This document shows positions 14,201 to 52,261 of a stretch of DNA of 64,000 bases, piece after piece. This stretch comes from Petrosia ficiformis (lineage: Eukaryota; Porifera; Demospongiae; Haplosclerida; Petrosiidae), in the NCBI GenBank assembly GCA_947044365.1, contig OX345648.1, forward strand, positions 3,414,096 through 3,478,095, in the 5' to 3' direction. The position numbers and the translations under genes were made by a program. Every line of letters starts with the position of its first letter. Position 1 is the first letter of the stretch. The notes under the pieces were generated by a model, which made no database searches, was not told the DNA's origin, and worked only from the letters and a program-made list of their open reading frames with translations.

Positions 14201-14348
14201 GCTCAATTTCAACCAATTCTTTACCAGTTAGCTGTTCTGTTACTTCAGAAAAAAGTTCCTCGATCTTCACTACACGTGATCTCTGTATGTCATTGCTATA
14301 ACCAATCCTAGTGTTGAGACAATTACAATATAACCGACTCATGGCCAA
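3414..14348 (-). CDS. AKT1S1: PRAS40-like mTORC1 substrate (AKT1S1 family), 388 aa
   Basis: PRAS40 binds Raptor and inhibits mTORC1 until phosphorylated. Eleven exons close in frame: 14178-14348, 12097-12228, 9239-9341, 8091-8196, 7427-7504, 7120-7262, 6840-6901, 6321-6354, 5752-5865, 4187-4290, 3414-3533. Diagnostic sequence is GLFTFDE at residues 277-283, matching the human TOS motif GLFVMDE, preceded by an acidic run; a KRVPSSLPMGVPMF segment matching the human AKSLPVSVPVWGF region; and DTGMFGDLPKPRIN near the C-terminus, matching DTQVFGDLPRPRLN. A charged predicted coiled coil (QRIRQYEQQQREEFQKLQKR) lies mid-protein. The N-terminal third has CNC and CSNC pairs that could bind zinc; this part is absent from human PRAS40 and I do not recognise it. 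Start chosen at MAMSRLYC; the second Met (MSRL) is equally possible. Introns hold several MITEs. It begins 168 bp downstream of the protease stop. Confidence 0.83.
4730..4921. mobile_element. Short MITE in PRAS40-like intron
   Basis: The ends read TACCGTATAGCC on the left and GGCTATACAGTAA on the right, giving imperfect terminal inverted repeats of the TACNGTATAGCC type around 190 bp with no coding capacity. The inner part contains several stretches of GTTTCGCG and ATTTTCGCAAA. Probably a non-autonomous DNA transposon. Confidence 0.6.
5149..5750. mobile_element. MITE with AAGGTTACGGGATAC ends, flush with an exon
   Basis: Left end (5151 on) is AAGGTTACGGGATACAAATC; right end (to 5748) is GATTTTGGTATCCCGTAACCTT, an inverted repeat of about 20 bp. 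TA occurs outside each end, consistent with a TA target duplication. About 600 bp, no credible protein. The right end abuts the PRAS40-like exon 5752-5865, so the donor site of that exon is partly made of transposon sequence. Confidence 0.7.
7669..7745 (-). repeat. tRNA-derived sequence (SINE head or tRNA pseudogene)
   Basis: Read on the minus strand it has an A-box-like TAACTCAGTGG, a D-stem ACTC/GAGT and a B-box-like GAGTTCAAATC. Outer arms (GTTGTCA with TGACTAC) pair at six of seven positions, and a run of eight T follows as in a Pol III terminator. The anticodon arm does not fold properly, so this is a tRNA-derived SINE head or a pseudogene, not a working tRNA. Confidence 0.55.
9601..9720. 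repeat. Long hairpin (foldback MITE)
   Basis: The arm ending TTAATCTACATAATTATATT is followed almost at once by its reverse complement. Outer parts read CATTCCTATGATTGCTTTTC and GAAAAGCAATTATAGGAATG. The nearly perfect palindrome is about 115 bp, and its ends match the ATCATAGG MITE family seen elsewhere in the window. Confidence 0.75.
9797..10105 (-). repeat. CCCGATACGG foldback family, copy 1
   Basis: Minus-strand copy with CCCGATATGGTGAAACATC at the right, CTACAGGTTTATAAATC, the CACCCTGTGGTCAGGTATAAA motif, and a left part with AGCACAAGTAGGCGTG and a decayed palindrome with GAGGGTCATAGCC. The same order of motifs recurs near 25.0-25.65 kb, 32.8 kb and 57.5 kb. No coding potential. Confidence 0.75.
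10140..11510. repeat. Inverted pair flanking 1.3 kb, with an interspersed repeat inside
   Basis: CCATGGTTACGGCTGTACTC...GATAGAATACTGGTGAAT near 10145-10195 is matched in reverse complement by ATTCACCAGTGTTCTATCAG...GAGTACAGCC near 11458-11500. Within the pair, 10757-11098 (minus) is a diverged copy of sequence at about 40545-40850 (plus), sharing AACACTCGCATTTTCTTTCC, CATAGACCAGTC and GGAATATTCC. A (TA)n tract lies at 11165-11260. Probably one element plus nested repeats; exact ends are unclear. Confidence 0.5.
12693..12897. repeat. Tandem repeat, about 36-bp unit
   Basis: Six units of TTGCACTTTGCACTTATATA followed by TGCATAATTATAATCAAAT, alternating CTTTGCAC and CTTGGCAC. It lies in the first intron of the PRAS40-like gene. 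The open frame through it is a by-product of the repeat. Confidence 0.9.
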
Positions 14349-14516
14349 TAGTAGAGAACTCTAATTTGCAAGTAGTAAGAAAACTTAGTAATATTTCATC
14401 AGCTCGAAATAAACCACACCCATAATCACACCCACATAATTTTACATAATTATGTAATATGTATTCTGAAAATTAGCAAAAAAAAAATTATTGTCCTAAT
14501 TGTAAGTTTGAAAGCT

Positions 14517-41199
<26,683 letters not shown>

Positions 41200-42777
41200 T
41201 CTATATTTAAAATAAAAATACTAAATTTAATGTCCTACTGAAATATACACACTCATACATTAATGTAACTAACTATACAAGCCAAAAAGTAAAATATTAC
41301 CTTTTACAAATTAATTCAATATTTTATTTAAGGCCATGTGGGATAAAAAATCAACAATCAATACAACTTTGGTACTTCTACTATTAATTTATAATTATGA
41401 CTAAAATTTTAACAACTTCAATGTACATTTAAGTCAATAAAATGTCACCATACAGTAACAGTAATTACCTTAGTTCTACTGTCAGTATAGCATAGTAATT
41501 ACTGTCTCTACTGTGGTATTGAATTAACAATAACTATCAAAACTATTGTAAGGTGAAAATGAAACTACCAAGTAATTATTGTACGGTATGGTGACATATA
41601 TGTATTTGTAAATACAGTAGTAGTATGGAACCATTTGAACTATCAAAAGCCCATTCAACTCCCAAAGGTCTATCCATTCATAAAATGTACACGCAAACAT
41701 GATCTCGCAGGCCAAACGTTAGACAAGAAAGTATTATACAGAAACTGCAATATTTGCAGAGAAATATGTGATAGTTAGCTCAGCACAAAAATGGCAAAAT
41801 CGGCGCAGACCAATCAAATTCATTGGATCATGTGATACAGTAATGGAGACTACTGGACTTTTAAATGCTCACTTTGCTGCAGCTATAAAACAACAATTCA
41901 ATGGAGAGAATATCATCTAAGAAAGTCAGACACCAAAATAAGTTTGTTAGTTGCAGGAAGACAGCAAAGCAAGTGATTGAAAGTATTGTAGTTTCAGTTC
42001 CATATTACTATGATACATGCAAGTCACTTAATCCAGTGGATTGGTACACCGACATTCCTACACTATGCTACATATTGTGATATAACAAAATGCATTTTCC
42101 CCAAATGTTCCTTCCTCATCTGACCTGTGAGATTAACATTATATACGTCCTAAAATATGGCTAAACATGTATCTTCACCAGCTCTAATGATATATATATA
42201 TATATAATTATACTATATAAAACAAATTTGTCTGCAGAAGCAAAGCAATGCAATTGTAAACGAAGGCCTTAAAATGCACACTTCATATTACAATATACTA
42301 ACATCATGTACTAAGCTTACCTCAGTTATACAGTTGACTGAAGAACACAAAAAAATGAAGTCGACTGATCAGTGAACACGTGACAGCAACTATCATTAAT
42401 TAAGTTAATAAGTTTATTCATGCTTGTTCATGTTATAAATATTTAATTAACTAGTACATGTGGGTGGAATTGATCACTCCTAAGCTAATTATAATTATAC
42501 ATAATAATATTCACTAAACAACTTGAGCAGCACTATATTCAAATTTCTTGTCATTGGAGTGAAATTTTGTTCATAATTTTATCATTCATTTCTTGGCCCT
42601 ACAAGCAGATCCATTTATAAACTGAAATTTAGTTTTTAGGCCAAAACCATACTGCAAAGCTAAAAGAGTGAGTACACAACATACACACAGACACAAAAAG
42701 TCATGACTTGTAGATCTAATATAACATGATAATATATACAATTTATATAACTATAATTACAGCTATAAGTAACAATA
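41200..42777. other. Spacer upstream of the protease gene
   Basis: Holds the presumed protease promoter next to 41199 (no clear TATA box) and the second copy of the 795-950 repeat at about 41465-41600. A small TA tract lies near 42190-42210. No coding sequence seen. Confidence 0.5.
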
Positions 42778-45700
42778 TCAATTCCAACTCAATTTAGTCT
42801 TATGTTTAACAGCTACACCTTGCGGTCCTGGCATTTCCATTTTGAATCCACTTTGAATTGGATAGCCACCATACAGTCTATCAATAAAGTACCTGTGAAT
42901 TACCAAAGTCACTGCACCCATATTACAGTTTTGCCAACTCTTAGTTGTATCAAGATAGCTCGTGATTCTGTGTAATAGTCCTAAAATAAGATGTCTTTTA
43001 CCACCAATTACACCAGCATTTACGAATGGATGGAGTCTTGCTGCAGTGCTAATAGCTTCAGCTTTACCAAAACAACTACTAATAACACCATGTGTCCAAC
43101 CATTACTGGAAGCATCCACAAAAAAAGGATAATCTAGACCAACATACAAATTGTCTCCGATAGCTTCCATGACTTCGAATGGATTATTTAGGATTTCCAC
43201 ATCTCGCATGTCTGTTAGCATGACACTTTGAATTTCTGGATGGGCTAAAAGATAGTCATAATAGAAATAAAACCTAATATCATTCGGAGTTCTTCCATGG
43301 ACTTTAGAATTCACAAATTGAACATGTGAATAGTAGTTTATAACTTTTGTTTGGAACAACTCGCTCAAGCCATTGTGGAATATAATAAAATTAATGCCTA
43401 ATTTCATAGCACCTCTGAACAAAGGTGTTAACAAATAAAAACTATCTGTATGAAAATAATTAGGATGTTGAGGATCCAATACATTTATAAAATAAGTGGT
43501 CATAATGACCTTTCTGTTTAGAGTTTTCAGTAAGGAGAAACCAGCAGCCCACTGAAGTGTTGAAGACAATTTTCCTCTTGTCATTGGCTCATTATTTTCA
43601 GGTGGTATATCACATCTATCTGAATGATATTCAATGCATGCCTTTGTTTCTTCTGCAATGTAATGTAGTGTCATTAACACATCATCAACATGGTAACAAC
43701 TGCTCAATATTGAAGGAGAATAATGTGATTCTGTACCTTGAAATACACCATACACTCCATCTACTGTGATAATTGCTGCATTTAAATTGTAGAGACTCTG
43801 ATATGATGACAGGGACAGTTCAAATGTTTTCAACCACGCTTTCTGAATTGAGTGAACATCAAGTCTAGCAAGAGTAAAAAGTATGATTCTAGTTTGAGAA
43901 AATTCACTGTGTACAATTTCAAGAAGATTAACAAAATTCTTCAAGATGATTGACAGTTGCAATAAATCCCTTGACAATGGAAGATCTTTGTGTTGTCTTC
44001 CATCAAATATTGGTGAAGGTATGAACACAATCATACTTGGATTGTGATCTTTCAAAAGTGTTCGAACATTTTCAATATTACTAAAGTCAAAATATTTTGG
44101 AGATAACTTGCTATCAGTTAAATTATTCCATCTGTTCCATGCCATGGAGTCAGAAATAGGAAGATTAATAATATCTTCAGTCACAATAACTTTATATATA
44201 TTGTAATTATGCAAATAGGAAGCCACACTAAAACCAAGAAAACTACTAGCTCCGATTATAAGAACATTGCTGGATGTAGATAAACTTTTGGCCTTGCCTT
44301 TAGAGTGACACAGTTCGAAGTTACTCAATTTATCTGTTCTGTTATTGGATTTATCTGAACAAATAGTGGTTAAAATGCATTATGCATGATTCTACCATAC
44401 CAAATATTATTTATGTACAGCATAATTGGTTGGTATAACTTTGCATTAGTTAAATCTTATAATGCAGGTAACTGAATTAAACTTTAAGTATAACATTCTT
44501 ACCCTGTTTCAATAAAACTACATGTAAAATGACACAGTTCAAATCAATCTATTTTGCATCTATTATCAACAATGCACTCTAATGTGGTTACTAAAAATAT
44601 CCATACATTTGCATTATCTCACTTACTATTATTAGCAATTGAGATCAACGAAAATAATGTTGCACCATCTCCTAAACCATAGAAAAAAACAATTACATCT
44701 TGTGTGCTTATATTGTTAATGTTGAGTTGGCATATTTCATTGAGATAGACATCATCTTCACAAGTTCTTCAAAGATAACGTATTATAAACAAAGATACTA
44801 CAGAATGCTTACATACACATACATCAACTATTATTAATTTCTACATGACTCAATGAGGTAAATCATCATGAGATTACTGCCAACTCAACATAAATTAGTA
44901 ATACACATAATTAAAATGATAATTAATAATTTATATTCCATGTATAAGTGTCCTTATAAAAGGGAATGATGACAGCAAAAGTAAAGAGACTAATTCTACA
45001 TATTACAATAGTTATATATAATCATCATCAGCACTACTATGCTTATTATATTTTAGCTATTTTTATCATAACAGTTTATGTATACCTAACAGAACAGGTA
45101 GATGTCCATGAAAAACATGAGAAGCTACAGAAATAAAGAATACATGTTATGATTATTTATTTGAACTACAATATTAATAATTATTATTATCATCATGTAG
45201 ATGAAGGTACATACATAGCCATGAATTATGAACAACAAAATCAGGCCATTATTCAGACCTTCGTCTTTAGGTATATCAATCAGTACTCCATTTAATTTAC
45301 TAGAAGTGCTAACTTATTAAGCAAACATGGTAATACACACATACACAGAAACAATAAAACAGTATGTGGTAAAGGATATTAAAACATGTTTTATATTGTA
45401 GTACATAGTTAATTACATATTTTATGTTAGTAAAGACCAAGACTCTCATACAAACAATTAATGGATGATTGCAGGTCACAATCATACAATAAGATGGAAT
45501 GAAGTCCATATAACGCAGAACTATATAACTGCATTTCAATACCCAATGATGAAAGTAGCCTTAGGGTACACTCCCAAACTATTTTAGAAAAAAAATTGCC
45601 ATTAGGGGAAAATAGGTTTTTGGTTATGTTAACAAATTCAAAAAAACCTCCAGAAAAATTGTAAAAAATCGTTAAGGAAGGATTCAAATCATGAGGCAAA

Positions 45701-46181
45701 CCATGAACAATTATATATTTCTTTGTTCTCCATTCATTTTTGGTTATCCTTATTACATGTTTCTATAGGACTAGATATCAACAATTAAAGTAATGTTAAT
45801 GATTGTTTGTTGTTCATAGTTCAATGATTGTTTTAGTAGTTGTAGTAGTTTTACCAGACTAGTGTCATAATGACATTTTTGGGGGTTTCCCCTTACAATT
45901 ACATGGATATATATATATATATATATATATGATAAGGTCATGTAAAACTATAAATGAAAGAGGTTGCATGACTACAGGCTGAACTATTCTTGAAAACAAA
46001 ATTTCAAACTATTTGTGGATTGTCATTTAGATCTATGTTAGATCTAGTTGTGAAATCCAGAGACTAATAATTAATTTTCTTTACATGACTTACTATTAAT
46101 AGGACTCATCCACCACCATACAGAAAAATTGACAATCAATAGTACTCCAATAAATAAAGCATAAACTGCTATTTTTCTCAT
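42778..46181 (-). CDS. Type II membrane protein: epimerase-like plus sugar-transferase-like domains, 644 aa
   Basis: Five exons (46094-46181, 45211-45312, 45086-45124, 44627-44755, 42778-44354), all phase-1 junctions. The N-terminus is a signal anchor (MRKIAVYALFIGVLLIVNFS) typical of Golgi enzymes. From about residue 148, NVLIIGASSFLGFSVASYL is a Rossmann NAD-binding start of the short-chain dehydrogenase/NDP-sugar epimerase fold, and AAIITVDGVYGVF fits its later strand. The usual YxxxK catalytic pair is not evident (LDVHSIQKAW in its place). The second half (VIMTTYFINVLDP; SVMLTDMRDVEILNNPF; VNAGVIGGKR; NCNMGA) resembles GT-A nucleotide-sugar transferases, with TDMRD as a possible DxD metal motif. 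A Golgi glycan enzyme is my inference. Exons 2-4 are short and weakly supported, and exon 4 has alternative acceptors. Confidence 0.7.
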
Positions 46182-47084
46182 GTCTCTCAGAAACGCGCCC
46201 ACGTCCACTAGATCTAGAGAGGGTGTGGCTCTAAAAAGAATTACATCCGTTTATGGCTGCTTAAAAACAATGAAAGCAGTGTATAAAATATAGATATCTA
46301 TATATATATATATATATAATTATGAGGATTCATAGTGTCAAAATTAATTCCCAGTGGTCACTACACCTATTATAAGTGTGTACGTGTTACTAGGTCTAGT
46401 AGAGTTTGTCTATTTCAAACATTTCTTCCAATGAAGATAATTCCATAAATCAAATATCTGGTTTTGAATCTGCACATGAATTCACACAATTTTGTTCATG
46501 GTTTGCATAAATGTGAACAGAACTAGTACTGGAATCATAAATCAACCCAAGCTAGCTAGATTCATAAAAATCTTGTCACAGTCCCTGAAATAGGCATGGA
46601 ACTTGAAGGAAGGTCTGGGGATGAGACAGCACTCAGATGAACTGCACTGTCAGCATATAGAGATCAAAAACTGTTAATGAAAATTATATACAAAGCTCCA
46701 ACTACCCTGCATTCTCACATGATGGAATACTATAATTATATACCATAATGGAGGGGGTTTCGTGTCCAAGGAGGTAATATAGCCAGATCTTGTTAAATCT
46801 GTTTTATTCATCATCTATTTGCACTGTTGTTAGTATTAAAACAAGATATATATATTGAGAAGTATTCCTTCAAGATTCTAAATGATGACCTCTTCGTGTC
46901 TGAAACTCAACAACTTATTATACTTACATATATGCCTATATACAACATAACCACAAATCAGAGTTTCTATTGGATGATGTCACCATCATAATTATTATAA
47001 TTATTTATAATTATACAGCATTATTTTTTAGAAGTGACAAGTTGAATATAATTACTACAACATAATAAAAAAGTCTCAGGTAAG
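46182..47084. other. Spacer between DM9 gene and epimerase-like gene
   Basis: Presumed 3' end of the DM9 gene and promoter of the epimerase-like gene. A GC-richer patch (GTGGACGTGGGCGCGTTTC, minus strand) lies just upstream of the epimerase-like ATG and may be its core promoter. TA tract near 46295. Nothing else recognised. Confidence 0.4.
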
Positions 47085-49038
47085 TCAGGTTTCATTTCTT
47101 CTTAATTGACAGTATTGTTTTAATCTGTCGGGTAATGGCAGTGAAGAAATACGACCAGGTACAGCATTAGTACAATATAATATTGTATAACGACATAGTT
47201 CTTGTAATGCACTTGGTGAAGCCAATGCAACCAATGCCTCATATTCTCTATAAATATACTCTAAACCTTTGTATGGAACATACAGGCAGTGATGACTACA
47301 TGCAACTTTACCACCAAGCTGCATCTTTTTATCAGCTCTTCGTGGAATACGCATCTCTATTCCATTCCAGGTTTTGGCTACTGATAAATCACAACCTGTT
47401 ATAGTACGGCCAATACCTTCTACTCCAAAAGAACTATAAACAGCATTGTTAGGAAGCTCTCCATTTGATGCTAATTCCCATTTAAAGCCTTCAGGATTAT
47501 CTACGACTAATACTTCATATCCTGTTTTTTTGTGATCTGCACTACCCCAAGGAATGACACAATACTTTTCTGAAGGAATCACGAATCCTGGAACCTTTTC
47601 TCCCATGTGCTTACCACGAGCAATATAAGTTACTTCACCAGTTTCTGTAACTCCAGTAGGGAAAGCACCATCTGGTACATTACCATCACGAGCAAATTCC
47701 CATGAATACTGGTTTATGAAATAATGCTTCACTATAGGAGGCAAGTATGCACAAAGAACTTCATAATGTTCTATGAAGTACTCATCTCCATTGTAAGGTA
47801 GGTACATTGTATGATGACTTGGATGAACTTTACCAAGCATTGGACCGATAAAACTTTTTGGAAGACTCAGCTTTTTCCCTCTATATTTCTTTCCTGTGAT
47901 TCTTGATCCTGAGCGAGTTCTGGCTATATACATTTCTTCTCCTGTTTTGTTACCAACACCAACAGCAAGTGGAGGGACAGAGCCACCAGAGCCATCACTC
48001 CAAAACAGTATTCCTGGGTCATTACAAACAAGAACCTCATAACTTTTTTCTCTGTGTTCTCCAGATCCATATGGTACAGAGACCACTCCTTCAGATGGTA
48101 TCACAGCACAGGGAACATTACCATAATACTTATGCCACTGTGAAACTCTGGCAACATAAGTTTTCTCACCTGTATAATACAAATTAATGATGGTAATTCA
48201 ACAGTCATATTAAATTGTGCTTAAAATTATAGTATACTCATATAAACTGATAATTTCAAACAGATTTATAATTGAAGGACCAACAAGTTCATATACATGT
48301 AATGTAGTCCCTGCTCACTGTGTATCATAATTTGCATATGTCATCATTTAAGAATTTTTAAATGCTAAGTGTAAAAACTAGACCAGCTTGCTGATATTGA
48401 CGGTGTATATTCAGCTGTGACATAAGATTGAGGACACTCAGGGCTCAAAATATGTTATACAATTATCAATCACTTGAAATGAGATGCTTTATAACAGGTA
48501 CTCCACTTGATATTGGTTAAAAATTAAGCAGTGTTCAACAACTTGATTCTATGGAGAAATTGCTTATGTTGGAAGAGGTAAATTGTATAGGGGATTGTTT
48601 CATTTAAGGCTGGCTTGGTTTGTTAAAGGAAAAGAATACCTGGTGAAGTTGTATATAAAGCTTTTAATAATAATTATGTCTAAAAATATTAAAATCTATA
48701 ATCATCACTCTTATGACAATTAGAAGTACATAGTCACACATCATGATAATCATGAATTCACAATGTCAACATGATACAGCTTGTTCGGAAGAACTATAAC
48801 TATTAGATGATTGTCAACTCTTACAAACTTTTATTGGGAACAGTGATGTAGACTCTATGTATGCTACACATACACTATTTCAAAGTGGTGCCAACACTCC
48901 GATAATCATAATTCCAAGTAATGACATACAAAACTTTATCATACCATTAACACTAATTCCTCCTTGAACAGCATCTGAAGGTATATTACCATTCTGAGCA
49001 CTAACCCAATGGAGAAGTTGCTTTACACCATGTGCCAT
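47085..49038 (-). CDS. DM9-repeat protein, 392 aa
   Basis: Two exons (48945-49038 and 47085-48169), phase 1. Exon 1 starts MAHGVKQLLHWVSAQNG. The protein consists of about five DM9 (DUF3421-like) repeats. Each has a W.. ....GNVP..A. start (WEFARDGNVPDGAF, WELASNGELPNNAV), a YIAR strand, a GKV..SH.. segment (GKVHPSHHTMYLPY, GKVACSHHCLYVPY) and a Y.YEVL ending. There is no signal peptide, so it is probably cytosolic. DM9 proteins include oyster mannose-binding lectins that act as pattern receptors and an insect/protist effector relative; a carbohydrate-binding immune role is likely by family but not shown here. The C-terminal 40 residues leave the repeat pattern (RISSLPLPDRLKQYC). Confidence 0.9.
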
Positions 49039-49659
49039 GTCAGCATTAAAAACTCCTCCTACATGTAACTCCTACAGTTTTACATGTAGATGTATATATT
49101 ATGCTAGTACAGTCAGTGCAGTACCATGGGTACAGTACAGTGAGATGAATGCTGTACCTGATCAAACAAAATGGGAGTACTTTTCCTTCTTCCCTACCAA
49201 GGCAGAATGGTTTGACCAAATCTACAACAGACTAAATCCAGTGTATCAAACACTGCAAGACATGTACATATGTAATCTTTAAAAAGACCTCACCATATGC
49301 TACTGTAACTGTTACTTAATTTACTTTAATCTAGTAAAGTACTGGTTTTATTGTACGAAAACCTGTAATTGAGTCGGCTAAGAGCTGTGAATCAACATGT
49401 TTGTACTATCACAAGAGATGCCTTCGTCATATGGAATATGAAAGGTAATGAATTTATTCATCATTAAATTTTATTATGGATCATGTACAAAGGATATCTG
49501 ACTTGTTGCATAAATGATAAAATCACTTCAACCTTGTTCTGATTTTAATCCTACCTTCTTGTTTTGAGGGATATGTGCCCCTAAAACTAGTCTCACATAG
49601 CCAGACCCCACCTACTACAAAGTAGGTTGGATCTCAGTACGTAAGACTACCCATAGACC

Positions 49660-49930
49660 CCAGGATTGAGGGTTGTGTGTCTCTAGACCCCAAGACTGAT
49701 GTATGTGTGTCCCTTGACCCCAGGATTGAGGGGATGTGGACCCTTAGACCCCAAGATTGAGTGGTATGTACTTCTAGACCCCAGGATTGAGGGCTGTGTG
49801 TCCCTAGAACCCAAGATTGAGGTATGTGTGTCCCTTGACCCCAGGATTGAGGGGATGTGGGCCCTTAGACCCCAAGATTGAGTGGTATGTACTTCTAGAC
49901 CCCAGGATTGAGGGCTGTGTGTCTCAAGGA
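49660..49930. repeat. Minisatellite of GACCCCAGGATTGAGG units
   Basis: Short units with GACCCCAGGATTGAGG or GACCCCAAGATTGAG, separated by variable GGGATGTGG / GTGTGTCCCT spacers, and a higher-order duplication of about 119 bp. The open frames on both strands (LGSRDTHTSILGSR; DPRIEGCVSLEPK) are repeat artefacts. Left of it, 49585-49650 carries a small palindromic repeat (CCTACTACAAAGTAGG) also seen in part near 2825. Confidence 0.85.
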
Positions 49931-50212
49931 TCGATGACATTGTGGAGTTGGATATCCTACATAATCCATTTGTTTTGTTTCACCATAGTTCGGCTTGTTG
50001 GTCATTCTCTTGAGCAATTTAATTATAGCAGTTTGCATGACCTCCCCTAACTGAAGGAAGTAAAATACTACTTAGTGATTATCTAATTTAACTTGTAATA
50101 CACCTCTTTTCTCCTCTTCCTTCTCCCCATGTCTTGTCCTTCTTATTCTTTCATTTCTGTCGTCTTAAAGCACTCTGTCTGTCTGTCTGTCTGTCTCTGT
50201 CTCTCCTAACAG

Positions 50213-50690
50213 ACAAATACTCGCTCTTCCTGATGGAGGTGAGCTGGTTTTGGACTGGGGCTATGTGTGAACCTAATAAACCTTTATTTCTCCTACCAGG
50301 ATTATCTGGTTAGTGAAACTGGTTCACCTAGTGTATGATACTGATCCATTCTTCCATTCATTATATATCCATACATCCACCTTATCAATCCATCTATCCA
50401 TTCTTGTCTCTTTCTATTCATTCAACTATCTCTTGTCCATCCATCTGTTCAAGCATCTATCCATCACATCCACCTATCTCTTAATTACATTCTTCATTTC
50501 CTACAAAATGGAATATCTAAAGAATATCATCCTGTGTTATTTAATCAACGAGGTACTAGAAGATTTCTTCTTAAAACCCTTGACTATACTCAGCAATAAA
50601 CACTGAAGATCTGGAATGTGTTATTGAATCAATTAACTCGTTATATCCAGAACCCATTTTTAGCTACTGGTATATCACTAGAAGGGTAAG
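50213..50690 (+). pseudogene. Decayed ABHD1/2/3-type alpha/beta-hydrolase relic
   Basis: Plus-strand fragments in order: ILALPDGGELVLDWG, then in another frame NKPLFLLPGLSG, then GISKEYHPVLFNQRG, then after a stop NTEDLECVIESINSLYP, and in yet another frame FLATGISLEG. The same order is found in ABHD1/3 hydrolases (DGG..LDW, LLPGLTG, FNNRG, NTEDLE...SLYP, G.SMGG nucleophile elbow). The elbow serine is present (GIS) but at least three frameshifts and two stops break it, and part between PGLSG and FNQRG is lost. A short plus-strand exon-like stretch near 51533-51620 (LKLKPDFKDAQDNLQEM) may be unrelated. Confidence 0.55.
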
Positions 50691-51926
50691 TCTCTATTTG
50701 TTATCTAATTTCAGCGATCTATCCATTTGTTTATCCATCATTTATCCATCCATCCATCTATCCCTCCATCCATTCAATTCATCTATCAAGTCACAATTGA
50801 TTCTAATCATTTAGTCCCACAGTATATTTGCCAGTGGGTGTGTTGACTTGTAACCACGTCCATCTTTCTGTTAGGTAATGATGGTTTCTTATAATGATTC
50901 ATTGAACATTGATCAATTGTGTGACCAAAATCAACCAATCAAATTAACATCTCATGTACTAGCAGATGTATACAATACTTCTTGTGGTCATATCAATATA
51001 AACTTTAATGTACATTGATTACACATACGCTTTATCACATGATTGTGCTTATCATCATAGAGGACAAGTACACCACAGCATGGTAATGTAATGTGATGTA
51101 CTTAAAACATGTACTTTAGTGATATCATAATGATATCATGTGATTATTCCAGTATTAAATGCTTTTAATGTGAAGCAGCAACATTTCTATCTATGAATAT
51201 CATTAATGAATATTTTATCTTCTGGAAAATAGTAATTGCGTAAACACACTCAGTCACCATTTTACTGACATACATGACCTGTTTGTGTTACTATGTCAAG
51301 CCATGTCAGCAACAGTGCATTTTCTATAGAACACATTACTGACCTACAACTGATCAACAATTGCTGATTATATAGCAGCTACATCATTATCGTATATGAT
51401 TTAGCTCATTGCAGGAGTGGTAAGTTTAACGATGATCATGCTCCTCATTAATGTGGTTAACATTATTTAATTTACAGTAGGTTTATATTGATCTGTTTTT
51501 TATTCTCGTTATCTTCCCTTGTTTTTTTGTAGGATGTTATGAAGATGTTAAGAGAGGTTTACAGACACCACTGAAATTGAAACCTGATTTTAAAGATGCA
51601 CAAGATAATTTACAAGAAATGAGTAAATTCAATATTATTATGATCAAATATTTGTTACATAATTTAATTAATTTTATTTATGACAATTACCCCTCCATTT
51701 TTAATTAATTAATTAATAAAATTTGTTATGTGTCCAATCAACATGACAATAGTGAATAGAAAAGTTCACACAATAATTTATAATTGAAGGAAAATAATAA
51801 TATCATTTGATATTATAAACTAAAATACAAGAATCAACTAAAAATCCAAAATACAAAAATAATATTAATAACTGTAATTACAATTACATTAACAAAACAA
51901 CTTACAATAGAAATAATAACCACATC

Positions 51927-51973
<47 letters not shown>

Positions 51974-52199
51974 ATAAAACAATAATAAAAAAGGTATAAA
52001 AAATAATAATACAAAATTAAATTAATTAGAATTACAAAAACAACTTACAATAGAAATGAAAATATAATAAAATAATACCAATAATAATAATAAACAAAAA
52101 TAATAACAAAACAAAACAATGAAAACAATAAAAATAATAATTACTAACAAAAATAACAAAATAAAGTATATAAAAACAGAAATAGTAACAATAATACAA

Positions 52200-52261
<62 letters not shown>

